Shown here in pieces: positions 7,508 through 16,549 of a DNA stretch of 43,905 nucleotides. A model generated the notes under the pieces. That model did no database searches. It had not been told where the DNA came from and was given only the letters and a program-made list of their open reading frames with translations. Location: NCBI GenBank assembly GCA_036510675.1, contig DATCDN010000027.1:1-43905 (forward strand). Direction: 5' to 3'. The number at the start of each line of letters is the position of its first letter. Position 1 is the first letter of the stretch. The DNA comes from JAATGI01 sp036510675 (GTDB taxonomy: Bacteria; Pseudomonadota; Alphaproteobacteria; ATCC43930; CGMCC-115725). The translations under genes were made by a program, and so were the position numbers.

Positions 7508-10500
7508 ATGTTTTCCGCGATCTTCATCGACCGGCCGCGTCTCGCCGCCGTCATCGCCATCGTCATCACGCTGGCGGGCATCATCGCCATCTCGGCGATT
7601 CCGATCGCGCAATTCCCCGAGATCGTGCCGCCGCAGGTGACGCTGACCGCGACCTATCCCGGCGCCGATGCCGAAGTTGTCGAGACCACGGTGGCCCAGC
7701 CGATCGAGGAGCAGATCAACGGCATCGACAACGCGCTCTATTATCAGTCCGCGAGCGGCGCCGACGGTTCCTATACGCTGAATGTCACCTTCGCGCTCGG
7801 CACCAATCCCGACATCAACACCGTCAATGTGCAGAACCGCGCCAGCCTGGCGACGCCCCAACTGCCGCAAGAAGTGTCGCGCACCGGCCTCGTCATCCGC
7901 AAAAAATCGGCGGCGCTGCTGCAGGTGATCGCGCTCTATTCGCCCCAAAAGACGTTCGATGCGATCTATCTCAGCAATTACGCGACCATCAATGTCATCG
8001 ACGCGCTGGCGCGCATCAATGGCGTCGGGCAGGTGCAGCTGTTCGGCCCGCTCGATTATTCGATGCGGGTTTGGCTCGACCCCGACAAGCTCACCGAATT
8101 CAGCCTGACGCCGAGCGATGTCGTGACGGCGGTGCAGAATCAGAACGTCCAGGCCGCGCTGGGGCGCATCGGCGCCGCGCCCATCGGACCGGATCAGCGC
8201 GTCCAGCTGACCATCAAGACCAAGGGCCGGCTGACCAAGCCCGAGGAATTCGCCGCCATCGTGCTGCGCGCCAATCCCGACGGCTCGATCGTCCGGCTGA
8301 AGGATGTCGCGCGCGTCGAGATGGGCGCCAAGAGTCAGGACCGCTACAGCCGCTATAACGGCGCGCCGGCCGCGGCGATCGGCATCTATCAGACGCCCGG
8401 CTCCAATGCCGTCGATGTCGCGCGCAGCGTGCGCGAGACGATGGATAAGCTCGCGACGCGCTTTCCCCACGATCTGGCCTATCGCAATTTCTTCGACGCC
8501 ACCGTGTTCGTCACCTCCACCATCGACGAAGTGGTCCGCACCCTGGCGGAGGCGATCGCGCTGGTGGCGCTTGTGGTGTTCCTGTTCCTCGGCAAATTGC
8601 GCACCACGCTGATTCCCCTGGTGGCGGTGCCGGTCTCGATCATCGGCACCTTCGCGGTGCTGCTCGCGATGGGCTATACCGCCAACACCGTCTCGCTGCT
8701 GGCGTTGGTGCTGGCGATCGGCATCGTGGTCGATGACGCCATCGTCGTGGTGGAAAATGTCGAGCGCGTGATCGAGGAAGAGCCCGATTTGTCGATCCGC
8801 GACGCCACCAAGAAGGCGATGCGCGAAATCACCGGGCCGATCGTCGCGATCACGCTGGTCCTGCTGTCGGTGTTCGTGCCGGTGGCGTTCATCCCCGGTA
8901 TCGCCGGACAATTATTCCGGCAATTCGCCGTCGCGGTCTCGGTATCGATGCTGATCTCGGCGCTCAACGCGCTGACTCTCAGCCCGGCTTTGTGCGGCGT
9001 GCTGCTGAAGCGCGGTCACACCAAGCGGGGACCGATGCGCTATGCGCTCCGCGCCATCGACGGGGTGCGCGACGGCTATGTCGCCATCGTCAGCCGGCTG
9101 GTGCGTCGGTCGATCATCGGGGTGATCGTCGTGGTCGGCGTGCTCCTGCTGGCGGGGGGGCTGTTTACCCGCATTCCGCAAAGCTTCCTGCCGGAAGAGG
9201 ATCAAGGCGCGATCTTCGCCACCTTACGCCTGCCGGAAGGGGCGTCGATCAATCGCTCCGAGGCGATGGCGAAGCAGGTCGAGGGCATCATTCAGGCGGT
9301 CCCCGGCGTCGAGGGCGTGCTGTCGGTGGTCGGGCTCAATTTCATCGATTACCTCGCCGCCTCGAACCAGGCATTTTTTGTCATTCGCCTCAAGCCCTTC
9401 GAACAGCGCACCGATCCGGCGCAGGGCGCCGGCGCGATCATCGCGGCGCTGCGGCCGCGCCTCGCGGCGCTGCCGGGCGCCATCGCCTTTCCCTTCAACC
9501 TGCCGCCGATCCTGGGCCTCGGCAGCACCGGCGGTTTCCAATTCGCGCTGGAGGCGCTGCAGGGTCAATCGCCGGTCGAACTCGCCGCGACCCTGCGCGG
9601 GCTGGTCGTCGCCGCCAATCAGCAGCCCGAATTGGCCGGCGTGTTCAGCACCTATGCCGCCGACACGCCGCAAATCTATCTCGATATCGACCGCGACAAG
9701 GCGCAGGTGCTGGGCGTCAAGATCAACGACATCTTCAATGCGTTGCAGGCGACGCTGGGCGGCTTCTACGCCAACGACTTCAACGTGTTCGGCCGCACCT
9801 GGCAGGTCAATGTCCAGGCGGAGACCGATTATCGCAACCGGGTCGACGACATCTACCGCATCTATGTGCGCAACGCGAAAGGTCAGATGGTGCCGATGCG
9901 CGCGCTGGCCGAGGCCAAGCTGGTACAGGGGCCGCAGGCGGTGGACCGCTATAACGGCTATCGCGCCGCGATCGTGAATGGCGCGGCGAAACCGGGCTAC
10001 AGTTCCGGCCAGGCGCTGGCGGCGATGGAGCGCATCGCCCGCACCACCCTGCCCGCGGGCTATGGCTATGAATGGACCGGCACCGCGCTCCAGGAAAAGG
10101 CGGCGAGCGGCGGCACCACGGTATTGCTGGGTCTCGCCTTGCTGTTCGCCTATCTGTTCCTGGTCGGGCTCTATGAAAGCTGGAACATTCCGGTGCCGGC
10201 CTTGCTGTCAGTCAGCGTCGCGATGCTGGGCGCCGTCGTCGCGCTCGCGGTCTCGGGATCGAGCTTCGATGTCTATGCGCAGATCGGGCTGGTGGTGCTG
10301 ATCGCGCTCGCGGCGAAGAACGCGATCCTGATCATCGCCTTCTCGGTGGAGCAGCGCGGTCTCGGCAAGGATGTGCGCGGCGCCGCCATCGAGGGCGCGA
10401 AGCTGCGCTTCCGTCCGGTGATCATGACCAGTTTCGCCTTCATCCTCGGCCTGTTGCCGCTGGTGCTGGCCCAGGGCGCCGGCGCCATTACCCGCCACGC

Positions 10501-10639
10501 GGTCGGCGTCCCGGTGTTCGGCGGCATGATCGCGGCGGCGGTCTTCGGCATTTTCCTGGTGCCGCTGCTCTATGTCGTGGCCGAACAATTGCGCGGCGGC
10601 TGGCGGGGCCGGAAAACCGGCGGCGGCTCCGGCGCCTAA
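7508..10639 (+). CDS. RND multidrug efflux transporter, HAE1 family (AcrB type)
   Basis: 1043 residues, normal length for the family. It starts MFSAIFIDRPRLAAVIAIV, the usual cytoplasmic start and first helix. The proton-relay Asp pair is in GIVVDDAIVVVENVERV (helix 4) and the matching Lys is in ALAAKNAILIIAFSVEQ (helix 10). Two large periplasmic loops carry porter domains, for example QNRASLATPQLPQEV. Twelve membrane segments are expected. The protein exports drugs, detergents or metabolites by proton antiport with the adaptor encoded directly upstream. The gene stops one base before the converging mutL stop. Confidence 0.95.
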   Translation: MFSAIFIDRPRLAAVIAIVITLAGIIAISAIPIAQFPEIVPPQVTLTATYPGADAEVVETTVAQPIEEQINGIDNALYYQSASGADGSYTLNVTFALGTNPDINTVNVQNRASLATPQLPQEVSRTGLVIRKKSAALLQVIALYSPQKTFDAIYLSNYATINVIDALARINGVGQVQLFGPLDYSMRVWLDPDKLTEFSLTPSDVVTAVQNQNVQAALGRIGAAPIGPDQRVQLTIKTKGRLTKPEEFAAIVLRANPDGSIVRLKDVARVEMGAKSQDRYSRYNGAPAAAIGIYQTPGSNAVDVARSVRETMDKLATRFPHDLAYRNFFDATVFVTSTIDEVVRTLAEAIALVALVVFLFLGKLRTTLIPLVAVPVSIIGTFAVLLAMGYTANTVSLLALVLAIGIVVDDAIVVVENVERVIEEEPDLSIRDATKKAMREITGPIVAITLVLLSVFVPVAFIPGIAGQLFRQFAVAVSVSMLISALNALTLSPALCGVLLKRGHTKRGPMRYALRAIDGVRDGYVAIVSRLVRRSIIGVIVVVGVLLLAGGLFTRIPQSFLPEEDQGAIFATLRLPEGASINRSEAMAKQVEGIIQAVPGVEGVLSVVGLNFIDYLAASNQAFFVIRLKPFEQRTDPAQGAGAIIAALRPRLAALPGAIAFPFNLPPILGLGSTGGFQFALEALQGQSPVELAATLRGLVVAANQQPELAGVFSTYAADTPQIYLDIDRDKAQVLGVKINDIFNALQATLGGFYANDFNVFGRTWQVNVQAETDYRNRVDDIYRIYVRNAKGQMVPMRALAEAKLVQGPQAVDRYNGYRAAIVNGAAKPGYSSGQALAAMERIARTTLPAGYGYEWTGTALQEKAASGGTTVLLGLALLFAYLFLVGLYESWNIPVPALLSVSVAMLGAVVALAVSGSSFDVYAQIGLVVLIALAAKNAILIIAFSVEQRGLGKDVRGAAIEGAKLRFRPVIMTSFAFILGLLPLVLAQGAGAITRHAVGVPVFGGMIAAAVFGIFLVPLLYVVAEQLRGGWRGRKTGGGSGA

Positions 10640-10640
10640 A

Positions 10641-12431
10641 TCACCGCCGGCCGAACAGGCGCTCGATGTCGGCGAGGCGCAGCTCGACGTAGGTCGGACG
10701 GCCGTGATTGCATTGGCCGGAATGGGGGGTCGCCTCCATCTGACGCAGCAGCGCGTTCATCTCGGTTTGGTTGAGGCGGCGGCCGGCGCGGACCGAGCCA
10801 TGGCAGGCCATGGTGCCGCACACCTCTTCCAGCTTTTCCTTCAGCGCCAGCGTGTCGCCTAGTTCCGCCAGCTCGTCGGCGAGGTCGCGCACCAGGCTCT
10901 TCACATCAGTCTCGCCGAGAAGGGCCGGCACCTCGCGCACCACCACCGCGCCGCGCCCGAATTTCTCCAGCACCAGGCCGAGCTCGCCCAGTTCGGGCGC
11001 GCGCGTCACCAGGCGGTCGGCGGCGGCCTCGTCGAGCTCGACCACCTCGGGCAGCAGCAGCATCTGGCGCGCGACGCCGGTTGCCGCCATCGCTTCCTTC
11101 ATGCGTTCATAGACGAGGCGCTCATGCGCGGCATGCTGATCGACGATGACGATGCCGTTCTCGGTCTGCGCCACGACATAGGTATCGTGGAGTTGGGCGC
11201 AGGCGGCACCCAGCGGGAAATGCTGTTCCGGCGCATCGCTGGCCAGCGGCGCCGCCGGCAGCCGCCCCGGTTCATAGAGCGCGATGGCGCTCTCGGCGAG
11301 GCCGGACGCGTAGGATGGATGGGCGCGCGGCGCCGAAAAATCATAACCGCGATGCACGGGCAGCGGCCCGATGCCGGGGCGGAACGCGGCCAGCGCCGCG
11401 TCGGCGACGCTGGTCGAGGCACGATGGCCGGCGGCGCCGATGGCGGTGCGCAGAGCGCCGACGATCAGCCCGCGCACCAGCGTCGCGTCGCGGAACCGGA
11501 CCTCGGCCTTGGCGGGATGAACATTCACATCGAGCTCGGTCTCGGGCAAGTCGAGGAACAGCGCCACCAGCGGATGGCGGTCGCGCGCCAGGAAATCGGC
11601 ATAGGCGCCGCGCACCGCGCCATGCAGCAGCTTGTCGCGCACCGGCCGGCCATTGACGAAGAGATATTGGTCGCGCGCGGTGGCGCGGTTGAAGGTCGGC
11701 AGGCCGGCGAGGCCGGTGAGGATGGCGCCCTGGCGCTCGGCCTCGATCGCTACCGCATTGTCGGTGAAGTCGCGGCCGAGGATCGCGGCCAGCCGCTCGC
11801 GCCGCGCATCGACGGGGATCAGGCTGGGCGCCACCGCATCGAGCCGCAGATGCTCGCGCCCCTCGTCGCCGGTGATGGTGAACGCGATGGCGGGATAGGC
11901 CATGGCGAGGCGGGTCACCGTATCGATGGCGGCGTCGCGCTCGGCCCGCACCGATTTGAGGAATTTGAGCCGCGCCGGCGTCGCGAAAAACAGATCGCGG
12001 ACCTCGACCCGGGTCCCGGCGTTGAAGGCGGCGGGCTCGACCGCGCCCACCGTGCCGCCCTCGACGGTGAGCCGCGCGGCCGCGCCGCCGCGCTGGCGCG
12101 TGGTGATGGCGAGGCGGCTGACCGCGCCGATCGAGGGCAGCGCCTCGCCACGAAATCCCAGGCTCGCGATATGCAGAAGATCATCGTCCGGCAGCTTCGA
12201 GGTGCAATGACGCTCGACCGACAGCGCCAATTCCTCGGCCGACATGCCGGTGCCATCGTCGGTAACGGCGATGAGGGACTGGCCGCCCTCGCGCAGCACG
12301 ATGTCGATGCGGGTGGCGCCGGCGTCGATGGCGTTCTCGACCAGCTCCTTCACCGCGGCGGCCGGGCGCTCGATCACCTCGCCGGCGGCGATGCGGTTGA
12401 CGATGACGGGCGGCAATTGACGGATGGTCAT
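10641..12431 (-). CDS. mutL: DNA mismatch repair protein MutL
   Basis: 596 residues. The GHKL ATPase motifs are intact: VKELVENAIDAGAT, DDGTGM and LGFRGEALPSIG. The C-terminal dimerisation domain has the metal-dependent endonuclease signature DQHAAHERLVYE, together with ACHGSVRAG and GQCNHGRPTYVEL. It is therefore a nicking-type MutL, as in most bacteria that lack MutH and Dam methylation. It couples MutS mismatch recognition to strand incision. The start at 12431 precedes TIRQLPPVIVNRIAAGEVIE, the conserved MutL N-terminus; a longer upstream frame is a shadow. Its end faces the RND pump gene, and the Rieske gene lies 38 bases upstream on the same strand. Confidence 0.95.
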   Translation of the reverse strand: MTIRQLPPVIVNRIAAGEVIERPAAAVKELVENAIDAGATRIDIVLREGGQSLIAVTDDGTGMSAEELALSVERHCTSKLPDDDLLHIASLGFRGEALPSIGAVSRLAITTRQRGGAAARLTVEGGTVGAVEPAAFNAGTRVEVRDLFFATPARLKFLKSVRAERDAAIDTVTRLAMAYPAIAFTITGDEGREHLRLDAVAPSLIPVDARRERLAAILGRDFTDNAVAIEAERQGAILTGLAGLPTFNRATARDQYLFVNGRPVRDKLLHGAVRGAYADFLARDRHPLVALFLDLPETELDVNVHPAKAEVRFRDATLVRGLIVGALRTAIGAAGHRASTSVADAALAAFRPGIGPLPVHRGYDFSAPRAHPSYASGLAESAIALYEPGRLPAAPLASDAPEQHFPLGAACAQLHDTYVVAQTENGIVIVDQHAAHERLVYERMKEAMAATGVARQMLLLPEVVELDEAAADRLVTRAPELGELGLVLEKFGRGAVVVREVPALLGETDVKSLVRDLADELAELGDTLALKEKLEEVCGTMACHGSVRAGRRLNQTEMNALLRQMEATPHSGQCNHGRPTYVELRLADIERLFGRR

Positions 12432-12469
12432 GCCGCATTGTGCCCCAGCGCGGCCGGGCGCGCCAAGAT

Positions 12470-13540
12470 TCAGGCGCGACTCGGCGCCGGATCCTCCGCC
12501 GCGCGCTGCCGCGCCAGAATGCGGCGCACCGCGATGCCGGCGGCATCGCACGCGAAGGCGCCCAGCGGCCGGTCGCTGGGATTGTCGTCGATCGAGCGCT
12601 GTTGCGCCGCCAGCACCGCGACATCCTCGTCGAACGCATCGCTGGTGATGGCGCGCATCGTCTTCGACAGCGCCGCATCGTCGATGGCGAAGGCGCGTGC
12701 CGTCGCCCAGAAATAATGCGTCGCGGTCGCGGTCTCGGGCGTGATGCCCTGAATGACGATGTGGTTGGGCTGGGTCGGCGGATTGTTGGACCCGGCGGGC
12801 TCGGCGCCGGCCTCGAAATAAACATAGCCGGGCGCGCGCACGATCTGCTTCTGCCAGCGGTCGAACGTGCCGGTCTTGCCCAACGCATTGAAGAGGCCCG
12901 GCAGCTCGACATTGCGCATCATGCGGAAGGTGTTGACGATTTCGCCCTCGACCGAGAATTCCAGCTTGTTCTCGGCGACGCCGGGGCCGCCCAGATTCTT
13001 GTGCACAAAGGCGACATGGGTCAGGTCGAGGAGATTATCGAGCACCAGTTGATAATTCGCCGGCATGCGGTGGAGGCCGCGCACGGTCGCCCAATCCGGC
13101 GCCGCGTTGCGCCGCCAATCCGGCGTCGCGTCGGCGGCGGCGCGCGCCGGATCGCCCGGCCACAGGAACACCACGCCATCCTGCTCGCGCACCGCATAGG
13201 CGCGCAGGTTGAAGCTGTTGGGGATGCTGTCCTGGCCCGGAATCGCGATACAGCGTCCGGCGCCGTCAAACCGCGCGCCGTGATAGCCGCATTGCAACTC
13301 GTTGCCGACGATCCGGCCCAGCGACAAGGGATAGCGGCGGTGCGAACAGCGATCCTCCAGCGCCGCGACGGTGCCGTCGGCGCGCCGGAACAGCACCAGC
13401 GGCTCGCCGCAGATTTTCCGCCCGAGCGGCGCGGTCGTCAGTTCCTCCGAAAAGGCCGCGACATACCACTGGTCGCGGATGAAGGGCGCGATGGGCTGCA
13501 TCAGGCCGTTTCGATCGAGGGAGGTTTCGGATTTATTCAT
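12470..13540 (-). CDS. Rieske [2Fe-2S] non-haem iron oxygenase, VanA-like
   Basis: 356 residues. The N-terminal Rieske cluster motif is C65-x-H67 ... C84-x2-H87 (CSHRRYPL ... LQCGYHG). The catalytic domain begins after about residue 150, and LVLDNLLDLTHVAFVH (about 165-180) supplies the bridging Asp and two His ligands of the mononuclear iron. The layout matches oxygenase components of vanillate-demethylase or phenylpropionate-dioxygenase type, which hydroxylate or O-demethylate aromatic substrates using electrons from a reductase. No reductase gene is nearby, so the substrate cannot be inferred. ATG 13540 gives 13 residues before a second possible start at 13501. GC content and codon use match the surroundings. 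Confidence 0.88.
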   Translation of the reverse strand: MNKSETSLDRNGLMQPIAPFIRDQWYVAAFSEELTTAPLGRKICGEPLVLFRRADGTVAALEDRCSHRRYPLSLGRIVGNELQCGYHGARFDGAGRCIAIPGQDSIPNSFNLRAYAVREQDGVVFLWPGDPARAAADATPDWRRNAAPDWATVRGLHRMPANYQLVLDNLLDLTHVAFVHKNLGGPGVAENKLEFSVEGEIVNTFRMMRNVELPGLFNALGKTGTFDRWQKQIVRAPGYVYFEAGAEPAGSNNPPTQPNHIVIQGITPETATATHYFWATARAFAIDDAALSKTMRAITSDAFDEDVAVLAAQQRSIDDNPSDRPLGAFACDAAGIAVRRILARQRAAEDPAPSRA

Positions 13541-13717
13541 GCGGTATCTCGGAAATAATCATACTTTCAGCCGAATTATAGCACGAAGACGGATTTTTTC
13601 GCCCGCCACCAGTTTACCCACGGGGCGCCGCCATCGCGCCGCAAACGACGCCTATCTCTTAGGCTTGCCGACCCCGAATTAGGGGTTTGCCGGCAACACG
13701 GTAACAGGAGGTAGCCT

Positions 13718-14113
13718 ATGAATTCGATTCTTCGCCAAACAAGTGCGGCGGCTCTGGCCTTGGCGCTGTTCGCGGCGCCGGCCTTCGCGGCGGGCATGGC
13801 CGGCGGCGGTGGCGCCACCGGGACCGGCACGGGCCTCGACGCGGCGCCGACCAATGCGGCGCCCGCCCAGGCCGCCGGGGCCACGGGCTATAGCGGCGCG
13901 ACCAAATCGCCATCGGGCATGGCGACCGACACCGGCTCGACCATGGAAAACAGCACCGCCGAGATGCCCAATAATGATGCCGGCACCCCGATCAATAATG
14001 GTCCGAACGGCACCATGAATAAGGGCACGTCCAATCCGCCCGCTAATGGCATGCCCCATGCGATGACCCCGGGCAATGCGCCCTCGGGCATGGGCAGCTC
14101 GACGCAGCAATAA
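13718..14113 (+). CDS. Exported low-complexity protein rich in Gly, Asn, Met, Thr and Pro
   Basis: 131 residues. A clear signal peptide (about 1-25: SILRQTSAAALALALFAAPAF, then AAG) is followed by a disordered region made almost only of Gly, Ala, Thr, Asn, Met, Pro and Ser, with recurring TGT, MPN and NGM tripeptides and no Cys or Trp. AACAGGAGGT lies just upstream of the ATG. I recognise no domain. Such proteins are common single-gene envelope proteins in alphaproteobacteria. A comparable exported Met-rich protein lies at 27056. A hairpin follows the stop codon. Confidence 0.7.
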   Translation: MNSILRQTSAAALALALFAAPAFAAGMAGGGGATGTGTGLDAAPTNAAPAQAAGATGYSGATKSPSGMATDTGSTMENSTAEMPNNDAGTPINNGPNGTMNKGTSNPPANGMPHAMTPGNAPSGMGSSTQQ

Positions 14114-14127
14114 CCTCAGGCGGATCA

Positions 14128-14153
14128 GGCACGGCCGAGCCCTCGCCCGTGCC
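14128..14153 (+). terminator. GC-rich hairpin, possible terminator
   Basis: GGCACGG at 14128-14134 pairs with CCGTGCC at 14147-14153. An inner CGAG/CTCG pair follows after a single C-C mismatch. It lies 14 bases after the stop of the exported low-complexity protein gene. No strong T run follows, so termination is only probable. Confidence 0.45.
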
Positions 14154-14189
14154 CATTGCTTGATATGATGCATACCGTCCCGTACCTTG

Positions 14190-14207
14190 CGCCGATAGCG
14201 ATCGGCG
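14190..14207 (+). promoter_or_regulatory. Short hairpin just upstream of the GMC oxidoreductase gene
   Basis: CGCCGAT and ATCGGCG form a perfect 7-bp stem with an AGCG loop, ending 10 bases before the ATG at 14218. It may be an operator half-site pair or an mRNA structure near the ribosome-binding site (GAGGG at 14209-14214). No role can be assigned. Confidence 0.3.
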
Positions 14208-14217
14208 TGAGGGCGGG

Positions 14218-15855
14218 ATGGCCAATTACGATTACGTCATTGTCGGCGCCGGCTCGGCGGGTTGCGTCCTCGCAAATCGGCTAAGCGCCGATCCCGCTGT
14301 CGCGGTCCTGGTGCTGGAAGCCGGCGCCCGCGACAATAAGATGATTCTGAAGATGCCGCTGGCCTTCGTGCCGGCATCGCAGCGCCGCGAATTTAACTGG
14401 GGCTATGAGAGCGAGCCCGACCCGACGCTGAACAATCGCCGCCTGCGGGTGCCGCGAGGCAAAGTACTCGGCGGCTCTTCCTCGATCAACGGCATGATGT
14501 ATGCGCGCGGCCATGCGCGTGATTTCGATCATTGGCGCCAGCTTGGCAATGACGGCTGGTCCTATGCCGACATCTTGCCATACTACAAGCGCATGGAGTC
14601 CGATTGGCGCGGCGCGGGCGTCTATCATGGCGGCGATGGTCCGCTCGCCACCGTGCCCAGCGGCAGCGATCATCCGCTCTACGGCGCCTTCATGGCCGGC
14701 GCCACGGCCGCCGGCTTTGCCGAGAGCCGCGATCTCAACGGCGCCGAACCCGAGGGGTTCGGTCCGATGGATTTCAACCAGCACAAGGGCCATCGTGCCT
14801 CCAGCGCCGCCGCCTATCTGACGCCGGTGCTGGGGCGCCGCAATCTCACGGTCGAGACCGGGGCGATGACCCGGCGGGTGATGATCGATAACGGCCGCGC
14901 CATCGGAGTCGAATATCGGCGTGACGGCAAATCCCACGTCGCCCATGCCGCGCGCGAAGTCATTTTGTCGGGCGGCACCTATAACTCGCCTCAGCTGCTG
15001 ATGCTGTCGGGCATCGGTCCGGCGGACGATCTCACCACGCACGGCATCAAGCCGGTGCTCGATCTGCCGGGCGTCGGGCGCAATCTGCAAGAGCATCCCA
15101 GCATGTGGATTCGGCGGCTGTGCAAGGTGCCGACCGGCTATGATGCGAATTTCCGCTTCGACCGGCTGGCGCGCGAGGTGGTGCGCTGGCGCCTCAACGG
15201 CACCGGGGTGATGGCGGGCCTGCCGCTGCTGTGCGTCGGCTTTATCCGCACGCGGCCGGAATTGGAGCGGCCCGACATGCAGTGCTATGTCAACTGCATC
15301 GGCTTCGACACCAGGATCTGGTTCCCCGGCGTGCGCAAGGCGAATGGCGACAAGATCGACTGGATCAACTCCCTGCTGCATCCCGAGAGTCGCGGGTATA
15401 TGACGCTGCGGTCCGCCGATCCGCTGGCGCCGCCCCGCATCCAGTTCAATCTGCTGTCGTCGCGCAACGATCTGGTGACGATGCGCGAGGCAGTGAAGAT
15501 CGCGCGCGATCTGATGGCGCGCCCGCCCTTCGCCGATGCCATGGGCGCGGAGGTGATGCCGGGCCCCAAGGTCAAGACCGACGCCGAGATCGAGGACGCG
15601 ATCCGCAATTTCTGCGGCACCACCCAACATCCGGTCGGCACCTGCGCCATGGGCACCGGCCGCGACGCGGTGGTCGACGCGCAGTTGCGGGTGCGCGGCA
15701 TCGATTGCTTGCGCGTGGTCGATGCCTCGGTGATGCCGGCGATCACCGGCGGCAACACCAATGCGCCGACCATCATGATCGCGGAAAAGGCCTCGGATAT
15801 GATCCTGGGCAAGCCGCCGCTGCCCGAGGCCGAAGGGCTGGAGAAGGCGGCTTAG
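14218..15855 (+). CDS. GMC family FAD-dependent oxidoreductase (choline-dehydrogenase-like)
   Basis: 545 residues. The N-terminal FAD-binding motif is DYVIVGAGSAGCVLANRLS, followed by the GMC signature PRGKVLGGSSSINGMMYARG (about 80-100). The C-terminal active-site region has GTTQHPVGTCAMG, with the catalytic His, and VVDASVMPAITGGNTNAPTI. The family oxidises alcohols such as choline, aliphatic alcohols or glycols. No betaine genes lie nearby, so calling it choline dehydrogenase would be over-specific. It starts an apparent run with DUF3237 and DUF1993 genes on the same strand, separated from them by a palindromic repeat. Confidence 0.9.
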   Translation: MANYDYVIVGAGSAGCVLANRLSADPAVAVLVLEAGARDNKMILKMPLAFVPASQRREFNWGYESEPDPTLNNRRLRVPRGKVLGGSSSINGMMYARGHARDFDHWRQLGNDGWSYADILPYYKRMESDWRGAGVYHGGDGPLATVPSGSDHPLYGAFMAGATAAGFAESRDLNGAEPEGFGPMDFNQHKGHRASSAAAYLTPVLGRRNLTVETGAMTRRVMIDNGRAIGVEYRRDGKSHVAHAAREVILSGGTYNSPQLLMLSGIGPADDLTTHGIKPVLDLPGVGRNLQEHPSMWIRRLCKVPTGYDANFRFDRLAREVVRWRLNGTGVMAGLPLLCVGFIRTRPELERPDMQCYVNCIGFDTRIWFPGVRKANGDKIDWINSLLHPESRGYMTLRSADPLAPPRIQFNLLSSRNDLVTMREAVKIARDLMARPPFADAMGAEVMPGPKVKTDAEIEDAIRNFCGTTQHPVGTCAMGTGRDAVVDAQLRVRGIDCLRVVDASVMPAITGGNTNAPTIMIAEKASDMILGKPPLPEAEGLEKAA

Positions 15856-15899
15856 AAAGTGGAAGAAAAATTTGAACCGCCAAGATGAAGAAGACGCCT

Positions 15900-15977
15900 T
15901 GGCCGGATTTGATCCGGCCATCCACGAATTTTTTCGCGCGAAAACCTATTCGTGGGTGCGCGGGCCAAGCCCGCGCA
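15900..15977. repeat. Three-hairpin palindromic repeat element
   Basis: Three perfect stems occur in 78 bases. TGGCCGGAT/ATCCGGCCA is at 15900-15920, CCACGAAT/ATTCGTGG at 15922-15955, and TGCGCGGG/CCCGCGCA at 15957-15977. This is the build of REP-type intergenic elements frequent in alphaproteobacteria. It fills the 162-base gap between the GMC and DUF3237 genes. Confidence 0.65.
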
Positions 15978-16017
15978 AAGGGAATTTTTTGAAGTTTTGT
16001 AGAAAAGAGGAAACGCA

Positions 16018-16530
16018 ATGACCGTCGAATTGAACGACTCGCATCAGCCGACGAAGCTGCCGGACATGCTGCCCCGGTTCGAGCTGACGATCACGACGCG
16101 CGTGATCACCGGGCGCGGCATGCCGATGGGCAGCTATGGCGGCACTGGTCAGCGCCTGATGGTGCCGATCCTCGGCGGCGATTTCGCGGGACCCGCCGGT
16201 CTCCGGGGCCGCGTCGTGCCTGGCGGCACGGAATGGCCGCTGGTGCGCCCCGACGAGGTCGGCACCATCGACGCGCGCTATACCTTCGAGACCCATGACG
16301 GCGTCTTCATCAATGTGCGCAACACCGGCTTTCGCTATGGTCCGCCCGAGGTGATGAAGCGGCTCAACGCCGGTGATGGCTGGATCGATCCCGATTCCTA
16401 TTATTTCCGCACTTGGTCGGTATTCGAGGCGCCCGTCGGGCCCTATGATTGGCTGAGCCGGTTCGTCTTTTTCGGCATTGCCGAGCGCGTGCCGGAATGC
16501 CTGTTCCTGAATTACTTCAAACTGCTTTAG
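16018..16530 (+). CDS. DUF3237 domain-containing protein
   Basis: 170 residues. Features of DUF3237 are visible: the strand FELTITTRVITG, GGTGQRLMVPILGGDFAGP, the central motif RYTFETHDGVFINVRNTG, and the ending SRFVFFGIAERVP. The family forms a small beta-barrel, often encoded beside oxidoreductases, with no established activity. AAGAGGAAACGCA immediately precedes the ATG, a good ribosome-binding site. No signal peptide is present, so it is cytoplasmic. The DUF1993 gene follows after 19 bases. Confidence 0.85.
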   Translation: MTVELNDSHQPTKLPDMLPRFELTITTRVITGRGMPMGSYGGTGQRLMVPILGGDFAGPAGLRGRVVPGGTEWPLVRPDEVGTIDARYTFETHDGVFINVRNTGFRYGPPEVMKRLNAGDGWIDPDSYYFRTWSVFEAPVGPYDWLSRFVFFGIAERVPECLFLNYFKLL

Positions 16531-16549
16531 CCCCAGAGGGAAAATTTCC

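Noticed and set aside
7319..8911. Very long minus-strand open frame (530 codons) opposite the RND pump gene
   Set aside because: It is the antisense shadow of a GC-rich gene: residues are mostly Arg, Gly, Asp and His with no domain, and the plus-strand frame has clear RND motifs.
11124..12716. 530-codon plus-strand frame opposite mutL
   Set aside because: MutL motifs on the minus strand are complete. The opposite frame is compositionally biased and has no recognisable start or domain.
14281..15921. 546-codon minus-strand frame opposite the GMC oxidoreductase
   Set aside because: It mirrors the GMC gene and is low-complexity Arg/His/Ala. The plus strand carries FAD and active-site motifs.
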